DNA of 64,000 nucleotides from an uncultured Lachnospiraceae bacterium. GTDB taxonomy: Bacteria; Bacillota; Clostridia; Lachnospirales; Lachnospiraceae. The DNA lies in NCBI GenBank assembly GCA_910577105.1, contig CAJTMB010000001.1, forward strand, positions 124,001-188,000, written 5' to 3'. Positions 41,173 through 50,065 of the stretch are shown piece after piece; the stretch's first letter is position 1; each line of letters opens with the position of its first letter. The notes under the pieces were generated by a model, which saw only the letters and a list, made by a program, of their open reading frames with translations, had not been told where the DNA came from and did not search any database. Position numbers and translations under genes: made by a program.

Positions 41173-42043
41173 ACCCTTCCTCCTTTGGACTGAATGTCGT
41201 CACAAAACACTGTCCGGCAAGCTGCATACCGCCCAATCTTTTTTTTGCGGCATTCGCTTTTCCTTCCTCCTCAAAAATGCCAAACACAGTCGGTCCGCTC
41301 CCACTCATAAGCGCCTTACATGCACCATTCTCTTCCATGAAACATTTTAGTCCGGTAATAATGGGATACTCCCTTTCCGTAACGGATTGCAATACATTGT
41401 CCATTCTCCCTGTCACACCCTGCAGGCTTCCTTTACGGATAGCCTCTACCATGCCGTCAATGTCAGGATGTCGTTTTATGTTCGACAACGCTAAATGTTC
41501 ATACACATATTTCGTGGAAACATCTATATCGGGTTTTACCACCAGAAGAAAACAATCCGGAGCGTCCGGAAGCCTCGTCAGCTTCTCGCCAATTCCCTCC
41601 GCCAATGCAGTTCCTCCCATGATGCAGTAAGGAACATCCGCGCCCAGATTCACTCCCATCCGGCAAAGTTCTTCCTCGGAAATCCCCAGCGAAAACAATT
41701 CATTCATCCCCTTCATGACTGCTGCTGCGTCACTGCTTCCGCCTGCCATGCCCGCAGCCACGGGAATCCTCTTTTCCAGATGAATGGAAATGCCCTCCCC
41801 TATATGACAGGAATCCATTAAAAGACGGGCTGCCTTGTAAACCAGATTATTTTCGTCCTTTGGCAATGCTTCATTATCCGCAGTCAGCTCAATCCCCTTT
41901 TCCGCCCTTTTCAAGGTAAGGGTATCATAGATATTAACGGTCTGCATCACCATCCTAACTTCATGGTAGCCATTCTCCAGCTTTCGCACCACATCAAGAC
42001 CCAGATTTACTTTGGCATATGCCCTTATTTCCAGCGTGTCCAT
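41141..42043 (-). CDS. ispE: 4-diphosphocytidyl-2-C-methyl-D-erythritol kinase
   Basis: The 300-residue GHMP kinase begins LEIRAYAKVNLGLDVVRKLE and has the phosphate loop PVAAGMAGGSSDAAAVMKGM and C-terminal ALMSGSGPTVFGIFEEE. It catalyses the ATP-dependent step of the MEP isoprenoid pathway, which supplies the undecaprenyl carrier. It is the first gene of the ispE-gntR-small membrane protein-murI-DUF1934 operon, linking lipid carrier and peptidoglycan precursors. Confidence 0.95.
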   Translation of the reverse strand: MDTLEIRAYAKVNLGLDVVRKLENGYHEVRMVMQTVNIYDTLTLKRAEKGIELTADNEALPKDENNLVYKAARLLMDSCHIGEGISIHLEKRIPVAAGMAGGSSDAAAVMKGMNELFSLGISEEELCRMGVNLGADVPYCIMGGTALAEGIGEKLTRLPDAPDCFLLVVKPDIDVSTKYVYEHLALSNIKRHPDIDGMVEAIRKGSLQGVTGRMDNVLQSVTEREYPIITGLKCFMEENGACKALMSGSGPTVFGIFEEEGKANAAKKRLGGMQLAGQCFVTTFSPKEEGYAGKFTGKHG

Positions 42044-42071
42044 CAGCTTTCCTTTCTATTGCCTTTGTCTA

Positions 42072-42122
42072 TTGTATACAAGGATTGTACTTTATTATAT
42101 ACAATCCTGCTGTATTCGTCAA
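42072..42122 (-). promoter_or_regulatory. ispE operon promoter with FadR-type operator
   Basis: On the minus strand TTGACG (42117-42122) and TATAAT (42094-42099) are 17 nt apart. TTGTATACAA (42072-42081) just downstream of the -10 is a perfect palindrome matching the FadR-subfamily pattern TNGTNNNACNA. A second perfect repeat, GGATTGTA-10nt-TACAATCC (42082-42107), flanks the -10 box. The operon's own GntR protein is the obvious candidate ligand. Confidence 0.75.
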
Positions 42123-42170
42123 TGTGGGGATTGTTCCGCATTCTCCCGGTACTGCCACAAATTTTTCATG

Positions 42171-42199
42171 AAAAAAAGGGGCGTTCAGCCCCTTTTTTT
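42171..42199 (-). terminator. terminator of the SPOCS/LysM gene
   Basis: AAAAAAAGGGGC (42171-42182) and GCCCCTTTTTTT (42188-42199) form a perfect stem with a 5-nt loop; the T run on the minus strand completes the signal. The stem overlaps the stop codon. Confidence 0.9.
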
Positions 42200-43763
42200 A
42201 ACTTCCTTTTACTATAAGTAATTTATCCCCGGCTTTTATCTCGTCTGAACTTAGTTCATTGACTTCTTTTATCTTTTCTACCGGCACATAATAGCGTTTG
42301 CCGATGTTCCAAAGGTTATCCTCCGGACGTACCACATATACTACCATGCCGGGCAGTTCATTGACTTTCTCCATATCCAGTTCCGATACCTTGATATCTG
42401 AAATCAAGGTCTTGGGTACGTTCCTGAAAACTGCTGCCTGAAAATCCAGAACGGCCTTTACGTCCATTTCCTCACTGTCTATCATTACCACCTGCAGCTG
42501 TCCCACATCCGCACGCAGCCTGAAACTGTCTGATGGATTGATGTTTGGAACTTCCAGTGTATAGCTGAAAGGCATTACGCCCTTTAAACAGTTGTAAGGA
42601 GAAGTGTCGTCACCTGTAATATACATTACCTGTACGGAAACCGTTCCCTCTACCAGAATGCCTTCCGCTGTAATTTCCTGATTGTCTATCTGCACACTTC
42701 CCTCACTGTGCAACAGCTGCAGCACCCTTGCGTCGGCATCCTTTACCTTCATTCTGTCCGTCACTTTGCTCTTTCCGACAATTTTCATCAGAAGCTGCTT
42801 AAATTCAACTGCGTTATCAATGCATTCCACTTCTTTCGTGACGCCGTAAACATCGGAAATCATTTCGACAGTTTCTTCTTCATAGAGTTTCATTGCCAAA
42901 TCCAGCACAAGTTCCAGACCCAGCATTCTTTCTTCCCCGTCAAAATCAGGCCGTACCTCCAGCTCACAGTGACCGATTTCATATCCGATATCTGCAATCA
43001 TATTTTCTTTGCTGCCGTGGCATTCTATCGCACCACTGAATGGAAGTACCGTTTCAAAGGTGCGGATGGGCGCTTCTTCCCCTTCTCCTTCATATAAAAT
43101 AAAGATATGCACATCCCCCTGTACCGAGATATTTTCGGCAATCGGTTTGCACTCTACCTCCTCCAGCGTAACGCTTTCCCAGATAATCTGGAAAATGTTG
43201 GGGTAATTCTGCGGCAGCGGAATTTCTTCCCGGATACGGAAAATATCATTTTTCTGGATGGCTATCTGTGCCAAATCCAATTTACTTTTTCGGTATTCCA
43301 GAGGAGTTCCGGTTTCCTCAAAGTACAAATCGACGGGAGCTTCTTCATCGTACAGTTCTTCCACCCACGCCCGCAGGGTAAAAAGCGCCTGCACGGAAAG
43401 CTTGCGGGAGTTTATCATGCCGACTGTCAAATCCTCCAGCGCGGCTTTTACCGTTACGGCGTCCGTTCCCCTTACGCCCTCCATATAAAGCTGTTCTTCA
43501 AAAGGAATTTTCCCTTCCACACAAACCAGTTTCTGTCCGTCCTCACGCGACTGATAGAGCACAGAAAAAAGAAGCCTGCCCCGGATGCTCACATGGTCTT
43601 CTGTCGGTTTGACTTCTTCTATCTGTACATGGCCTTTTTCATAAATAAGGGTGGTGACGTCAGGCTTGCTGTCGGGAATATTGATGTCTTCCTCCAGGGT
43701 AACCTGACTCGTGCTTTTACATTTGATGCGGTCCATATGTATGTTCTTTTTTATCAGTTCCAC
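42198..43763 (-). CDS. SPOCS (DUF3794) and LysM domain protein
   Basis: The 521-residue protein has repeated SPOCS domains (one ending about residue 140, others in the regions 170-300 and 310-460; QVTLEEDINIPDSKPDVTTL marks the first) and a C-terminal LysM domain (YVVRPEDNLWNIGKRYYVPV, ELSSDEIKAGDKLLIVKG). Related proteins (SafA/SpoVID-like context) act in the spore envelope. No signal peptide is present, consistent with a mother-cell protein. The start is GTG at 43763, 8 nt after GGAGG, giving MELIKKNIHMDRIKC, the usual N-terminus of this family; an ATG 15 nt upstream contains the ribosome site itself. Confidence 0.85.
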   Translation of the reverse strand: MELIKKNIHMDRIKCKSTSQVTLEEDINIPDSKPDVTTLIYEKGHVQIEEVKPTEDHVSIRGRLLFSVLYQSREDGQKLVCVEGKIPFEEQLYMEGVRGTDAVTVKAALEDLTVGMINSRKLSVQALFTLRAWVEELYDEEAPVDLYFEETGTPLEYRKSKLDLAQIAIQKNDIFRIREEIPLPQNYPNIFQIIWESVTLEEVECKPIAENISVQGDVHIFILYEGEGEEAPIRTFETVLPFSGAIECHGSKENMIADIGYEIGHCELEVRPDFDGEERMLGLELVLDLAMKLYEEETVEMISDVYGVTKEVECIDNAVEFKQLLMKIVGKSKVTDRMKVKDADARVLQLLHSEGSVQIDNQEITAEGILVEGTVSVQVMYITGDDTSPYNCLKGVMPFSYTLEVPNINPSDSFRLRADVGQLQVVMIDSEEMDVKAVLDFQAAVFRNVPKTLISDIKVSELDMEKVNELPGMVVYVVRPEDNLWNIGKRYYVPVEKIKEVNELSSDEIKAGDKLLIVKGS

Positions 43764-43818
43764 TTTCGATACCTCCATGCATATTGCTTATAGCTACTAT
43801 ATGAGGAGAATCGTAAAA

Positions 43819-44728
43819 TTATGCCTTTTTATCCTGCAAAACCGCTTCAGGGCAATACCAGCCCTGCACGCCGTCTTTTTTCACCAGAAAGCCCATTGGG
43901 GTTTTTCTGACGACAGAAAGAACCTCTCCCACCTTGACCGCAAGCTTTGCATCGCTGTAATTGCCGCAATGCCACTCATCGCCGGATTGGTACAGCCACT
44001 CTTCAGGCACATAAAAGCTTTTTGGGGAACTTACATGAACCACCCTGGCTATCCCGTTTTTCTTCTCCGACAACTTGATTATGCTGTCTGTATATCTGAT
44101 TTCCACAGACCCCGCTACCGCACTCTGTGCATATTTGGCAACCATCTGTGGGAAATCATCATAAGCAGTAAAACTAATTTCATCCATACCCGCCCATGCA
44201 TGGGGAATCAGCAGGGCGTTTAACTGTGCACCATTAGTCAGGGAACAGCCGCCGTCAATTCCGATGATATGTTTTTTAACATCAAACAGAGGATTCATAC
44301 AGTAGACATCTTTTCGGTACAAGTACACGGGCCAGTGCCCCTTCCCTTATTTGCTTTTTAACGGCAAGTATATTGTCATCACATAACTCTGCAAGACAAA
44401 GTCCCAGCTCCTCTAAAATATCCATAAAAAAGCTTCTGCCCCAGACTTCCTGCCGCCAGCGCAGGGCGCCAATAAACTCCCTGCAGGCGTCCAGACCTTC
44501 AGCATAAAACATTTGCAATTGAAAATGCTCCACATTTCCCATCACTGCATAGACGTTGGGATTTTCTTTTTGCAGTTCCAATATTGTGCGGACTGTCCGA
44601 AGGCTTTCTTCCCCTTTTTCAATCATATCCCCCACAATCACCAGAATATCCTGTTTTGTGTATCCTGCCTTTTTCAGCACCCCCCTTAAATAATCATCAT
44701 TGCCATGGATATCACTCACGGCGATAAT
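43819..44728 (-). pseudogene. broken metallophosphoesterase gene
   Basis: The 5' part encodes AVSDIHGNDDYLRGVLKKAG and ILVIVGDMIEKGEES and VYAVMGNVEH, the first three metallophosphoesterase blocks. The 3' part, in another frame, encodes GHWPVYLYRKDVYCMNPLFD and HIIGIDGGCSLTNGAQLNAL, the last blocks. At about 44310-44330 the two are joined with loss of the central region (the block with the conserved VHGG is missing) and a frameshift. The start is also degenerate: ATT (44726) stands where ATG is expected after AAGGA, leaving GTG at 44719. A short truncated product could still be made from either half. Confidence 0.75.
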
Positions 44729-44777
44729 GCGCCTGTCCTTATCCGGTTCTATGTATTATATTTTCGTTTTCAATCCG

Positions 44778-45683
44778 TTATCCATGCACAGCTCCAATCA
44801 GTTCTCTGACATCCTCCACATGATACTCTGCCATATACGCCTCAATCCCCCTTACAATCTCTTCCGTCACATAGGGATTGATAAAGTTTGCAGCGCCCAC
44901 ACTCACCGCAGTGGCTCCCGCCAGCAGAAATTCTATGGCATCCTCCGCATTGCTGATGCCTCCCATGCCGATAACGGGAATTTTGACGGCAGCGGCTGCC
45001 TGATAAACCATGCGCACCGCTATGGGCTTGATGGCAGGCCCGGACATACCGCCCGTCTTGTTGGCAAGGGCAAATGACTTCTTGTGAATATCTATTTTCA
45101 TTCCCGTTATGGTGTTAATAAGGGAAATCGCGTCAGCCCCTGCATCTTCCGCCGCTCTTGCCATCTCCGCAATATCCGTCACATTGGGGCTTAATTTCAT
45201 AATGATAGGCTGTCTTGCATGTTTTTTCACCTCAGAAGTAATATGAAACAGAGCGTCCGCCTTCTGTCCAAACGCTATGGCGCCTTCCTTGACATTGGGA
45301 CAGGATACGTTGATTTCCATCATGTCAATATCGGCGTCGGAAAGCTTTTCCACAACTTCTATATAGTCTTCTACCGTCTTTCCGCAGACATTTACAATGA
45401 TTTTCGTCTGATATTGTCTTAAAAACGGGATATCCCGCTCCATAAAAACATCAATGCCCGGGTTTTGCAGACCGATGGCATTTAACATGCCGCCGTAAAC
45501 CTCCGCCACGCGGGGCGTGGGATTGCCGGGCCACGGCACGTTTGCCACCCCTTTTGTGACAACCGCCCCCAGCCGGTTCAGGTCCACAAATTCACTGTAT
45601 TCCATGCCGGAGCCGAATGTGCCTGACGCCGTCATAACGGGATTTTGTAATGTTACGCCTGCTATGGTTACTTTTGTGTTCAT
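44778..45683 (-). CDS. pyrD: dihydroorotate dehydrogenase, class 1B catalytic subunit
   Basis: The 301-residue FMN protein has the catalytic cysteine in MEINVSCPNVKEGAIAF, GMGGISNAEDAIEFLLAGAT and the N-terminal VTIAGVTLQNPVMTASGTFG. It oxidises dihydroorotate to orotate, passing electrons to PyrK and NAD+. The start ATG shares one base with the pyrK stop (TGATG), a tight translational coupling that fits the PyrD-PyrK complex. Confidence 0.96.
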   Translation of the reverse strand: MNTKVTIAGVTLQNPVMTASGTFGSGMEYSEFVDLNRLGAVVTKGVANVPWPGNPTPRVAEVYGGMLNAIGLQNPGIDVFMERDIPFLRQYQTKIIVNVCGKTVEDYIEVVEKLSDADIDMMEINVSCPNVKEGAIAFGQKADALFHITSEVKKHARQPIIMKLSPNVTDIAEMARAAEDAGADAISLINTITGMKIDIHKKSFALANKTGGMSGPAIKPIAVRMVYQAAAAVKIPVIGMGGISNAEDAIEFLLAGATAVSVGAANFINPYVTEEIVRGIEAYMAEYHVEDVRELIGAVHG

Positions 45684-46453
45684 CAGATATCCACCTCCCC
45701 TGCTTCAAATACCGGACCGTCCGTACAGATTCTTGCATTGTGCACATGGGAATGGGCGTCCACCTGCTTTGTTTTTGCCACACATCCCAGACACGCGCCG
45801 ACCCCGCATGCCATACGCTCCTCAAGGGAAATATACGCAGGTATCCCCATCTCGCCGGCATATTTTTTAACGGCGCGCAGCATAGGCATGGGGCCGCATG
45901 CAAAAATCATATCCGCCCGCAGGTCATGTTCCCTTACGGCATCCATCACGTTTCCCCTGCTGCCCACACTGCCGTCCTCCGTGGCAATGTATACCTTTCC
46001 GTATTTTTCCAAATCCTCCCTCAAAAAGGTGTTGCCGTCCCTGTAACCTACGATAATCTGTTTATCCGCCTGCATTCTTTTGGCAAGCTCCAACATGGGT
46101 GGAATCCCGATGCCGCCGCCCATCAAAAATACTTTTTTCCCTTCCGCCTTTTCAAAAGGAAAACCGTTTCCCAGATTGCCAAGGATTTCTACGGTATCCC
46201 CTTCTCTGTAGGAAGAAAACTCCCTTGTCCCTTTTCCCGCAATGCGGTACACGATTCTCACAAGCCCTCTTTCCGCATCGGTTTCACAAATGCTGATAGG
46301 CCGGGGAAGAAGGGCGCTCTTGTCCTTTGTGTAAAGACAGATAAACTGTCCGGGAAGAGCATCCTGTGCCAGCTCGGTGGCAATCCACATATCATAAATA
46401 TCCGGTGCCGTTTCTCTTTGCGCCGCTACCTGCGCAGTTATTTTCTTTTTCAT
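45683..46453 (-). CDS. pyrK: dihydroorotate dehydrogenase electron-transfer subunit
   Basis: The 256-residue protein has an FAD-binding barrel (LLPRPISICETDAERGLVRI), a NAD-binding region (VFLMGGGIGIPPMLELAKRM) and a C-terminal [2Fe-2S] site (CGVGACLGCVAKT and a fourth Cys in ARICTDGPVF). It transfers electrons from PyrD to NAD+. It lies between pyrC and pyrD. Confidence 0.95.
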   Translation of the reverse strand: MKKKITAQVAAQRETAPDIYDMWIATELAQDALPGQFICLYTKDKSALLPRPISICETDAERGLVRIVYRIAGKGTREFSSYREGDTVEILGNLGNGFPFEKAEGKKVFLMGGGIGIPPMLELAKRMQADKQIIVGYRDGNTFLREDLEKYGKVYIATEDGSVGSRGNVMDAVREHDLRADMIFACGPMPMLRAVKKYAGEMGIPAYISLEERMACGVGACLGCVAKTKQVDAHSHVHNARICTDGPVFEAGEVDI

Positions 46454-46466
46454 GTTTTATCCACTC

Positions 46467-47765
46467 CTATTTATTTTGATATACCACCCTGCCGCCGCAG
46501 ATGGTATACTTCACAACGCCCTTTAATTGCCAGCCGCGAAACGGGCTGTTATCGGATTTGGAAGCAAAATCCGTGACAATCCATGTTTCCCCTGCATCAA
46601 AAAGTACAATGTCCGCCGGTCCGCCTTCCGCCAGATAGCCTGCATCCAGCCCGTACATTTTGGCAGGGTTGCAGGTCATCTTTTTCAAAAGTGACATCAT
46701 TGTCAGAAACCCCGTATCCACCAACTGGGTAATCCCTAAGGAAAGCGCCGTTTCCAGCCCGATAATACCGCTCGGGGCTTCCGTAATGGGCCTGTCCTTT
46801 TCCTCCCTGCTGTGGGGGGCATGGTCCGTAGCTATCAAATCAATGGTGCCGTCCTGTAAGCCCTCTATAATGGCCATTCTGTCGGCTTCCTCCCTGAGAG
46901 GCGGATTCATCTTTGCCAATGTGCCATACCGCATCACAGCTTCCTCCGTCAAAGTAAAATGATGGGGCGCTGCCTCCGCGTGGATATCCCCGCCGCTTTT
47001 TTTTGCCTCACGCACCAGCGCTACCGCCTCTTTGGTGCTGATATGCTGTACATCCATGCAGGCTCCGGTTTTAAGCGCAATTTCCAAATCCCGCTTCACC
47101 AAATCAATTTCCGCTTCCCTTTGGGAACCGCCAATCTGATAATACGCCGAAGCCACCCCTGCATTTATGCCGTTATTTTCAATATATGCCGGATTTTCCT
47201 CGTGCAGGCTGATTGGCACTCCCAGCCTCTTTGCTTCCCGCATGGCCTCTTCTGCCAGTTCTGCGGAAAGAATGGGGACGCCGTCGTCCGTAAAACCCGC
47301 TGCTCCCTTTTTGTGCAGACACTCCATGTCCACCATTTCTTTCCCTTTCATCCCCTTTGTCACGGTGGCGCAGGTTTCTATATGGATGCCTGTCTTTTTT
47401 CCCTTTTCCAGCACATATGACAATGTATCTTCATTGTCGACTGCCGGTCTGGTGTTAGCCATCAGCACGACCGTGGTATAACCGCCCTTTGCCGCTGCCA
47501 TGGCTCCCGTCTCTATATCCTCCTTGTATGCAAATCCCGGGTCCCTGAAATGAGAATGCACGTCCACCAGCCCGGGCGCCGCAATCAGCCCCGACGCATC
47601 AATCACCTGCAAATCCTTTGCCCCGTCAGTCTCCCCTCTTTTCACAAACTCCCCATACAAATTTTCCCCTATTTTAACGATTCTCTCCCCGTCCGTCAAA
47701 ATATCACAATACCCTTCCCTCCCCGCAGCCGGGTCCAACAAATAAACATTCGCAATCAACAACAT
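46467..47765 (-). CDS. pyrC: dihydroorotase
   Basis: The 432-residue amidohydrolase has LVDVHSHFRDPGFAYKEDIE with the metal HxH, AAPHHFTLTE with further ligands, and LIATDHAPHSREEKDRP with the catalytic Asp. It closes carbamoyl-aspartate to dihydroorotate. ATG at 47765 is preferred; the one 9 nt upstream abuts the AGAGGA site. It is the first of pyrC-pyrK-pyrD. No PyrR-type attenuator was seen in the 61 bp before element C. Confidence 0.95.
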   Translation of the reverse strand: MLLIANVYLLDPAAGREGYCDILTDGERIVKIGENLYGEFVKRGETDGAKDLQVIDASGLIAAPGLVDVHSHFRDPGFAYKEDIETGAMAAAKGGYTTVVLMANTRPAVDNEDTLSYVLEKGKKTGIHIETCATVTKGMKGKEMVDMECLHKKGAAGFTDDGVPILSAELAEEAMREAKRLGVPISLHEENPAYIENNGINAGVASAYYQIGGSQREAEIDLVKRDLEIALKTGACMDVQHISTKEAVALVREAKKSGGDIHAEAAPHHFTLTEEAVMRYGTLAKMNPPLREEADRMAIIEGLQDGTIDLIATDHAPHSREEKDRPITEAPSGIIGLETALSLGITQLVDTGFLTMMSLLKKMTCNPAKMYGLDAGYLAEGGPADIVLFDAGETWIVTDFASKSDNSPFRGWQLKGVVKYTICGGRVVYQNK

Positions 47766-48087
47766 CCCGTACATTCCTCTCTTTTAGCTGCTAATCAAAT
47801 AATTGTGAATCTTGCGCCTGTCGGTTCCGAATTGTGCGAATGATATATTCCATAAGCAGGCTCTGGAAAAACGTCCGGTACTTAGCGAGGTTTTTCCGAG
47901 CTTAGTACCACTGCGTTTTTACCGAAGCGAAAGCGTGCCTGTGTTGGAATATATCATTCACACAATGACAACATCCCAGCACCCAAGTCTCCCAATTATT
48001 TTTCTGTTAGTATAACATATTTTCCCCCGCATGCATACAAGGTCATTTTATATCATAAAATTTAATAAACTCTTTCGTGTGATGATT
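47766..48087. other. 322-bp divergent intergenic region
   Basis: The gap between pyrC (minus) and the PrcB-domain lipoprotein gene (plus) is mostly filled by palindromic element C (47827-47973). The remaining sequence is AT-rich; no promoter could be assigned with confidence. Confidence 0.6.
47827..47973 (+). repeat. palindromic element, copy C, between pyrC and a lipoprotein gene
   Basis: A 21-nt terminal stem (47832-47852 with 47945-47965, 20 of 21 paired) surrounds a core with CAGGC/GCCTG and AAAAACG/CGTTTTT pairings, a GGTACT/AGTACC inner stem and an unpaired block GAAGCGAAAGCGTG. Copy B (reverse strand) matches it along the whole length, and four neighbouring stem positions differ from B in three paired (compensatory) changes. 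It is non-coding. Confidence 0.85.
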
Positions 48088-48513
48088 ATGAAAAAAAAGA
48101 AGAAAAAAACCTTGATTTTTACCACCGCTTTTGTGCTGCTTTTCTCTTGTCTTCTGTCCGGATGCGGCATAGGCACCAGCGAAACCACCAAACTGCGTGA
48201 TTTGGAGTTTACCATTGTCAGTGAGGAACGCCTGCCGGAAGAACTGAAAAGCCTGATAGAAGAAAGAAAAGCCACAGAATTTAAAGTTACCTACAGTGAT
48301 AAAGAATACCTGTACATTTGTATCGGATACGGAGAACAAGAGACCGGCGGTTACAGCATTGCCGTCAATGACTTATATCTGGCAGACAATGCCATCTACA
48401 TAAGCACGAGCCTTTTAGGCCCCGGTCCCGAAGACAAAACAAGCGATGCGCCATCCTATCCTTATATTGTAGTAAAAACAGAATATCTGGATAAGTCGGT
48501 CGTATTTGAATAA
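48088..48513 (+). CDS. lipoprotein with PrcB C-terminal domain
   Basis: About 141 residues from MKKKKKKTLIFTTAFVLLFS, with lipobox LLSGC. The mature part has the PrcB-type pattern ICIGYGEQETGGYSIAVNDL, then ISTSLLGPGPEDKTS and YPYIVVKTEYLDKSVVFE. The domain is named for the Treponema PrcB protease-complex subunit; in Clostridia its role is unknown. No good ribosome site precedes the ATG at 48088, and an in-frame ATG two codons earlier is an alternative. A strong terminator follows. Confidence 0.75.
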   Translation: MKKKKKKTLIFTTAFVLLFSCLLSGCGIGTSETTKLRDLEFTIVSEERLPEELKSLIEERKATEFKVTYSDKEYLYICIGYGEQETGGYSIAVNDLYLADNAIYISTSLLGPGPEDKTSDAPSYPYIVVKTEYLDKSVVFE

Positions 48514-48525
48514 GACGACGGTATG

Positions 48526-48566
48526 CCCGTGAAAAAAGGATAATGCCTTTTTCCACGGGTTTTTTC
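48526..48566 (+). terminator. terminator of the PrcB-domain gene
   Basis: CCCGTG-AAAAAAGG (48526 onward) pairs with CCTTTTT-CACGGG (to 48559), then a seven-T run. Confidence 0.88.
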
Positions 48567-48656
48567 TTGCAAATTTACACATAAAACAGATGTCCTTTTG
48601 TCTTTCATCTGTTATAATGAAAAAATACCGGACAACCTTATTGAAGGGAAACACCT

Positions 48657-50030
48657 ATGAGGAAATTTTTAAAAAGAACCTTAATAACCGTATGTGTCCT
48701 GCTCATGATGAATATCACGCTTATATGCGGACTGTCCGCCGGATGGTGGCATTTTTTACCGGACAGGATTTTGGGATGCATCTCCCTTATTACAATTATT
48801 TTATTAACATATCTTTTTCTTGAAATCTTTCCCTGTTTTGAAAAAGGCTTCAAAATAAGACTTCAGATTTTATCCGGGGGATATGAGTTGATTGTCACGA
48901 CTTTTTTCTGCCTTTTTATGGAAATTGCAGGCTATATTATCTTCTTTGCTGCATATTCACCTTCCCGTATCACAACGGAAGGCGTCATTCCCCTGGCTGT
49001 CATAAACGGCATTGCTGCCTTTTTCGTGCTGCTTCTGCATTATCTGAACGGATTCTGGAGAACCGCCGTATTTTCTTCACAACTCGGCATTGCCCTGCGT
49101 GTGCTGATGTTTTTCTTCTGGTGGCTTCCTCCTGTAAATATGATATTATTCTGTAAATGGTGCGCCATCGTGCGGAGGGAACTTATCTTTGAAAAGAGCA
49201 GCTACCTTCTGAATCAGGCAAGGGCAGAAAATAACATCTGCCGGACCCGTTATCCTGTTGTAATGGTACACGGCATTTTTTTCAGGGATTGGCAGTATAT
49301 GAATTACTGGGGTCGCATCCCGCAGGCATTGAAACGCAATGGCGCCATCGTTTTTTACGGAAAACAACAGTCTGCGCTTTCCGTTGCTGCAAGCGCCGCT
49401 GAATTAACGTCGGAAATCCGGCGCATTCTTGCCGAAACAGGCGCAGAAAAAGTCAATATTATTGCACACTCAAAGGGCGGACTGGATGCCCGGTACGCCA
49501 TCAGCCTTCTGGGAATGGATGACCTGACCGCCTCCCTTACCACCATCAATACGCCTCACAAGGGCTGTCAGTTTGCGGATGTACTGCTCGCATCGCTTCC
49601 AAAATGGCTGATATGTTTTGTGTCCGCCCGTTACAATGCATTGTTCCGAAAACTGGGGGACTCCTGTCCTGACTTTCTCGCAGGCGTATATGACTTAACC
49701 GCCGCTTCCTGTGCAGTTTTTAATTACAAGGTGCCGGACTCTCCCAAGGTATATTATCAGAGTATTATGTCTAAGATGAAGACGGCAAAAAGCGCCGGAT
49801 TTCCGTTAAACTTAGGCTATCTTCTTGTGAAAAAATATGAAGGGGAAAATGACGGGCTGGTGAGCGTTTCTTCTGCTGTCAGGGGAAATTTCCCCGGACT
49901 GCTGACAGCCGGAAAAAAAGGAATCTCACACGGTGATATGATAGATTTAACCCACAGAAATGTGAAAGGATTTGATGTATGTGAATTTTATGTACAGCTT
50001 CTTGCAGATTTGAAGGAAAAAGGCTTTTAA
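48657..50030 (+). CDS. membrane-anchored triacylglycerol lipase-like alpha/beta hydrolase
   Basis: The 457-residue protein has about five N-terminal hydrophobic segments (about 8-28, 32-58, 76-100, 110-128, 137-160) and then a lipase domain. This domain has YPVVMVHGIFFRDWQYMNYW (oxyanion), the nucleophile elbow AHSKGG in VNIIAHSKGGLDARYAISLL and late Asp (ENDGLVSV) and His (GISHGDMID) for a Ser-Asp-His triad. It probably hydrolyses lipids or esters at the membrane. AAGGG lies 8 nt before ATG. The gene stands alone, ending in a palindromic terminator. Confidence 0.85.
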   Translation: MRKFLKRTLITVCVLLMMNITLICGLSAGWWHFLPDRILGCISLITIILLTYLFLEIFPCFEKGFKIRLQILSGGYELIVTTFFCLFMEIAGYIIFFAAYSPSRITTEGVIPLAVINGIAAFFVLLLHYLNGFWRTAVFSSQLGIALRVLMFFFWWLPPVNMILFCKWCAIVRRELIFEKSSYLLNQARAENNICRTRYPVVMVHGIFFRDWQYMNYWGRIPQALKRNGAIVFYGKQQSALSVAASAAELTSEIRRILAETGAEKVNIIAHSKGGLDARYAISLLGMDDLTASLTTINTPHKGCQFADVLLASLPKWLICFVSARYNALFRKLGDSCPDFLAGVYDLTAASCAVFNYKVPDSPKVYYQSIMSKMKTAKSAGFPLNLGYLLVKKYEGENDGLVSVSSAVRGNFPGLLTAGKKGISHGDMIDLTHRNVKGFDVCEFYVQLLADLKEKGF

Positions 50031-50044
50031 AGCCTTTTTCCTTC
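50012..50044 (+). terminator. palindromic bidirectional terminator
   Basis: A perfect 33-nt palindrome (16-nt arms GAAGGAAAAAGGCTTT and its complement around one T) spans the end of the lipase coding region, including its TAA, and can also end the minus-strand DUF4190 pair. Confidence 0.8.
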
Positions 50045-50065
50045 AGACTGTAACCTATATATGTC

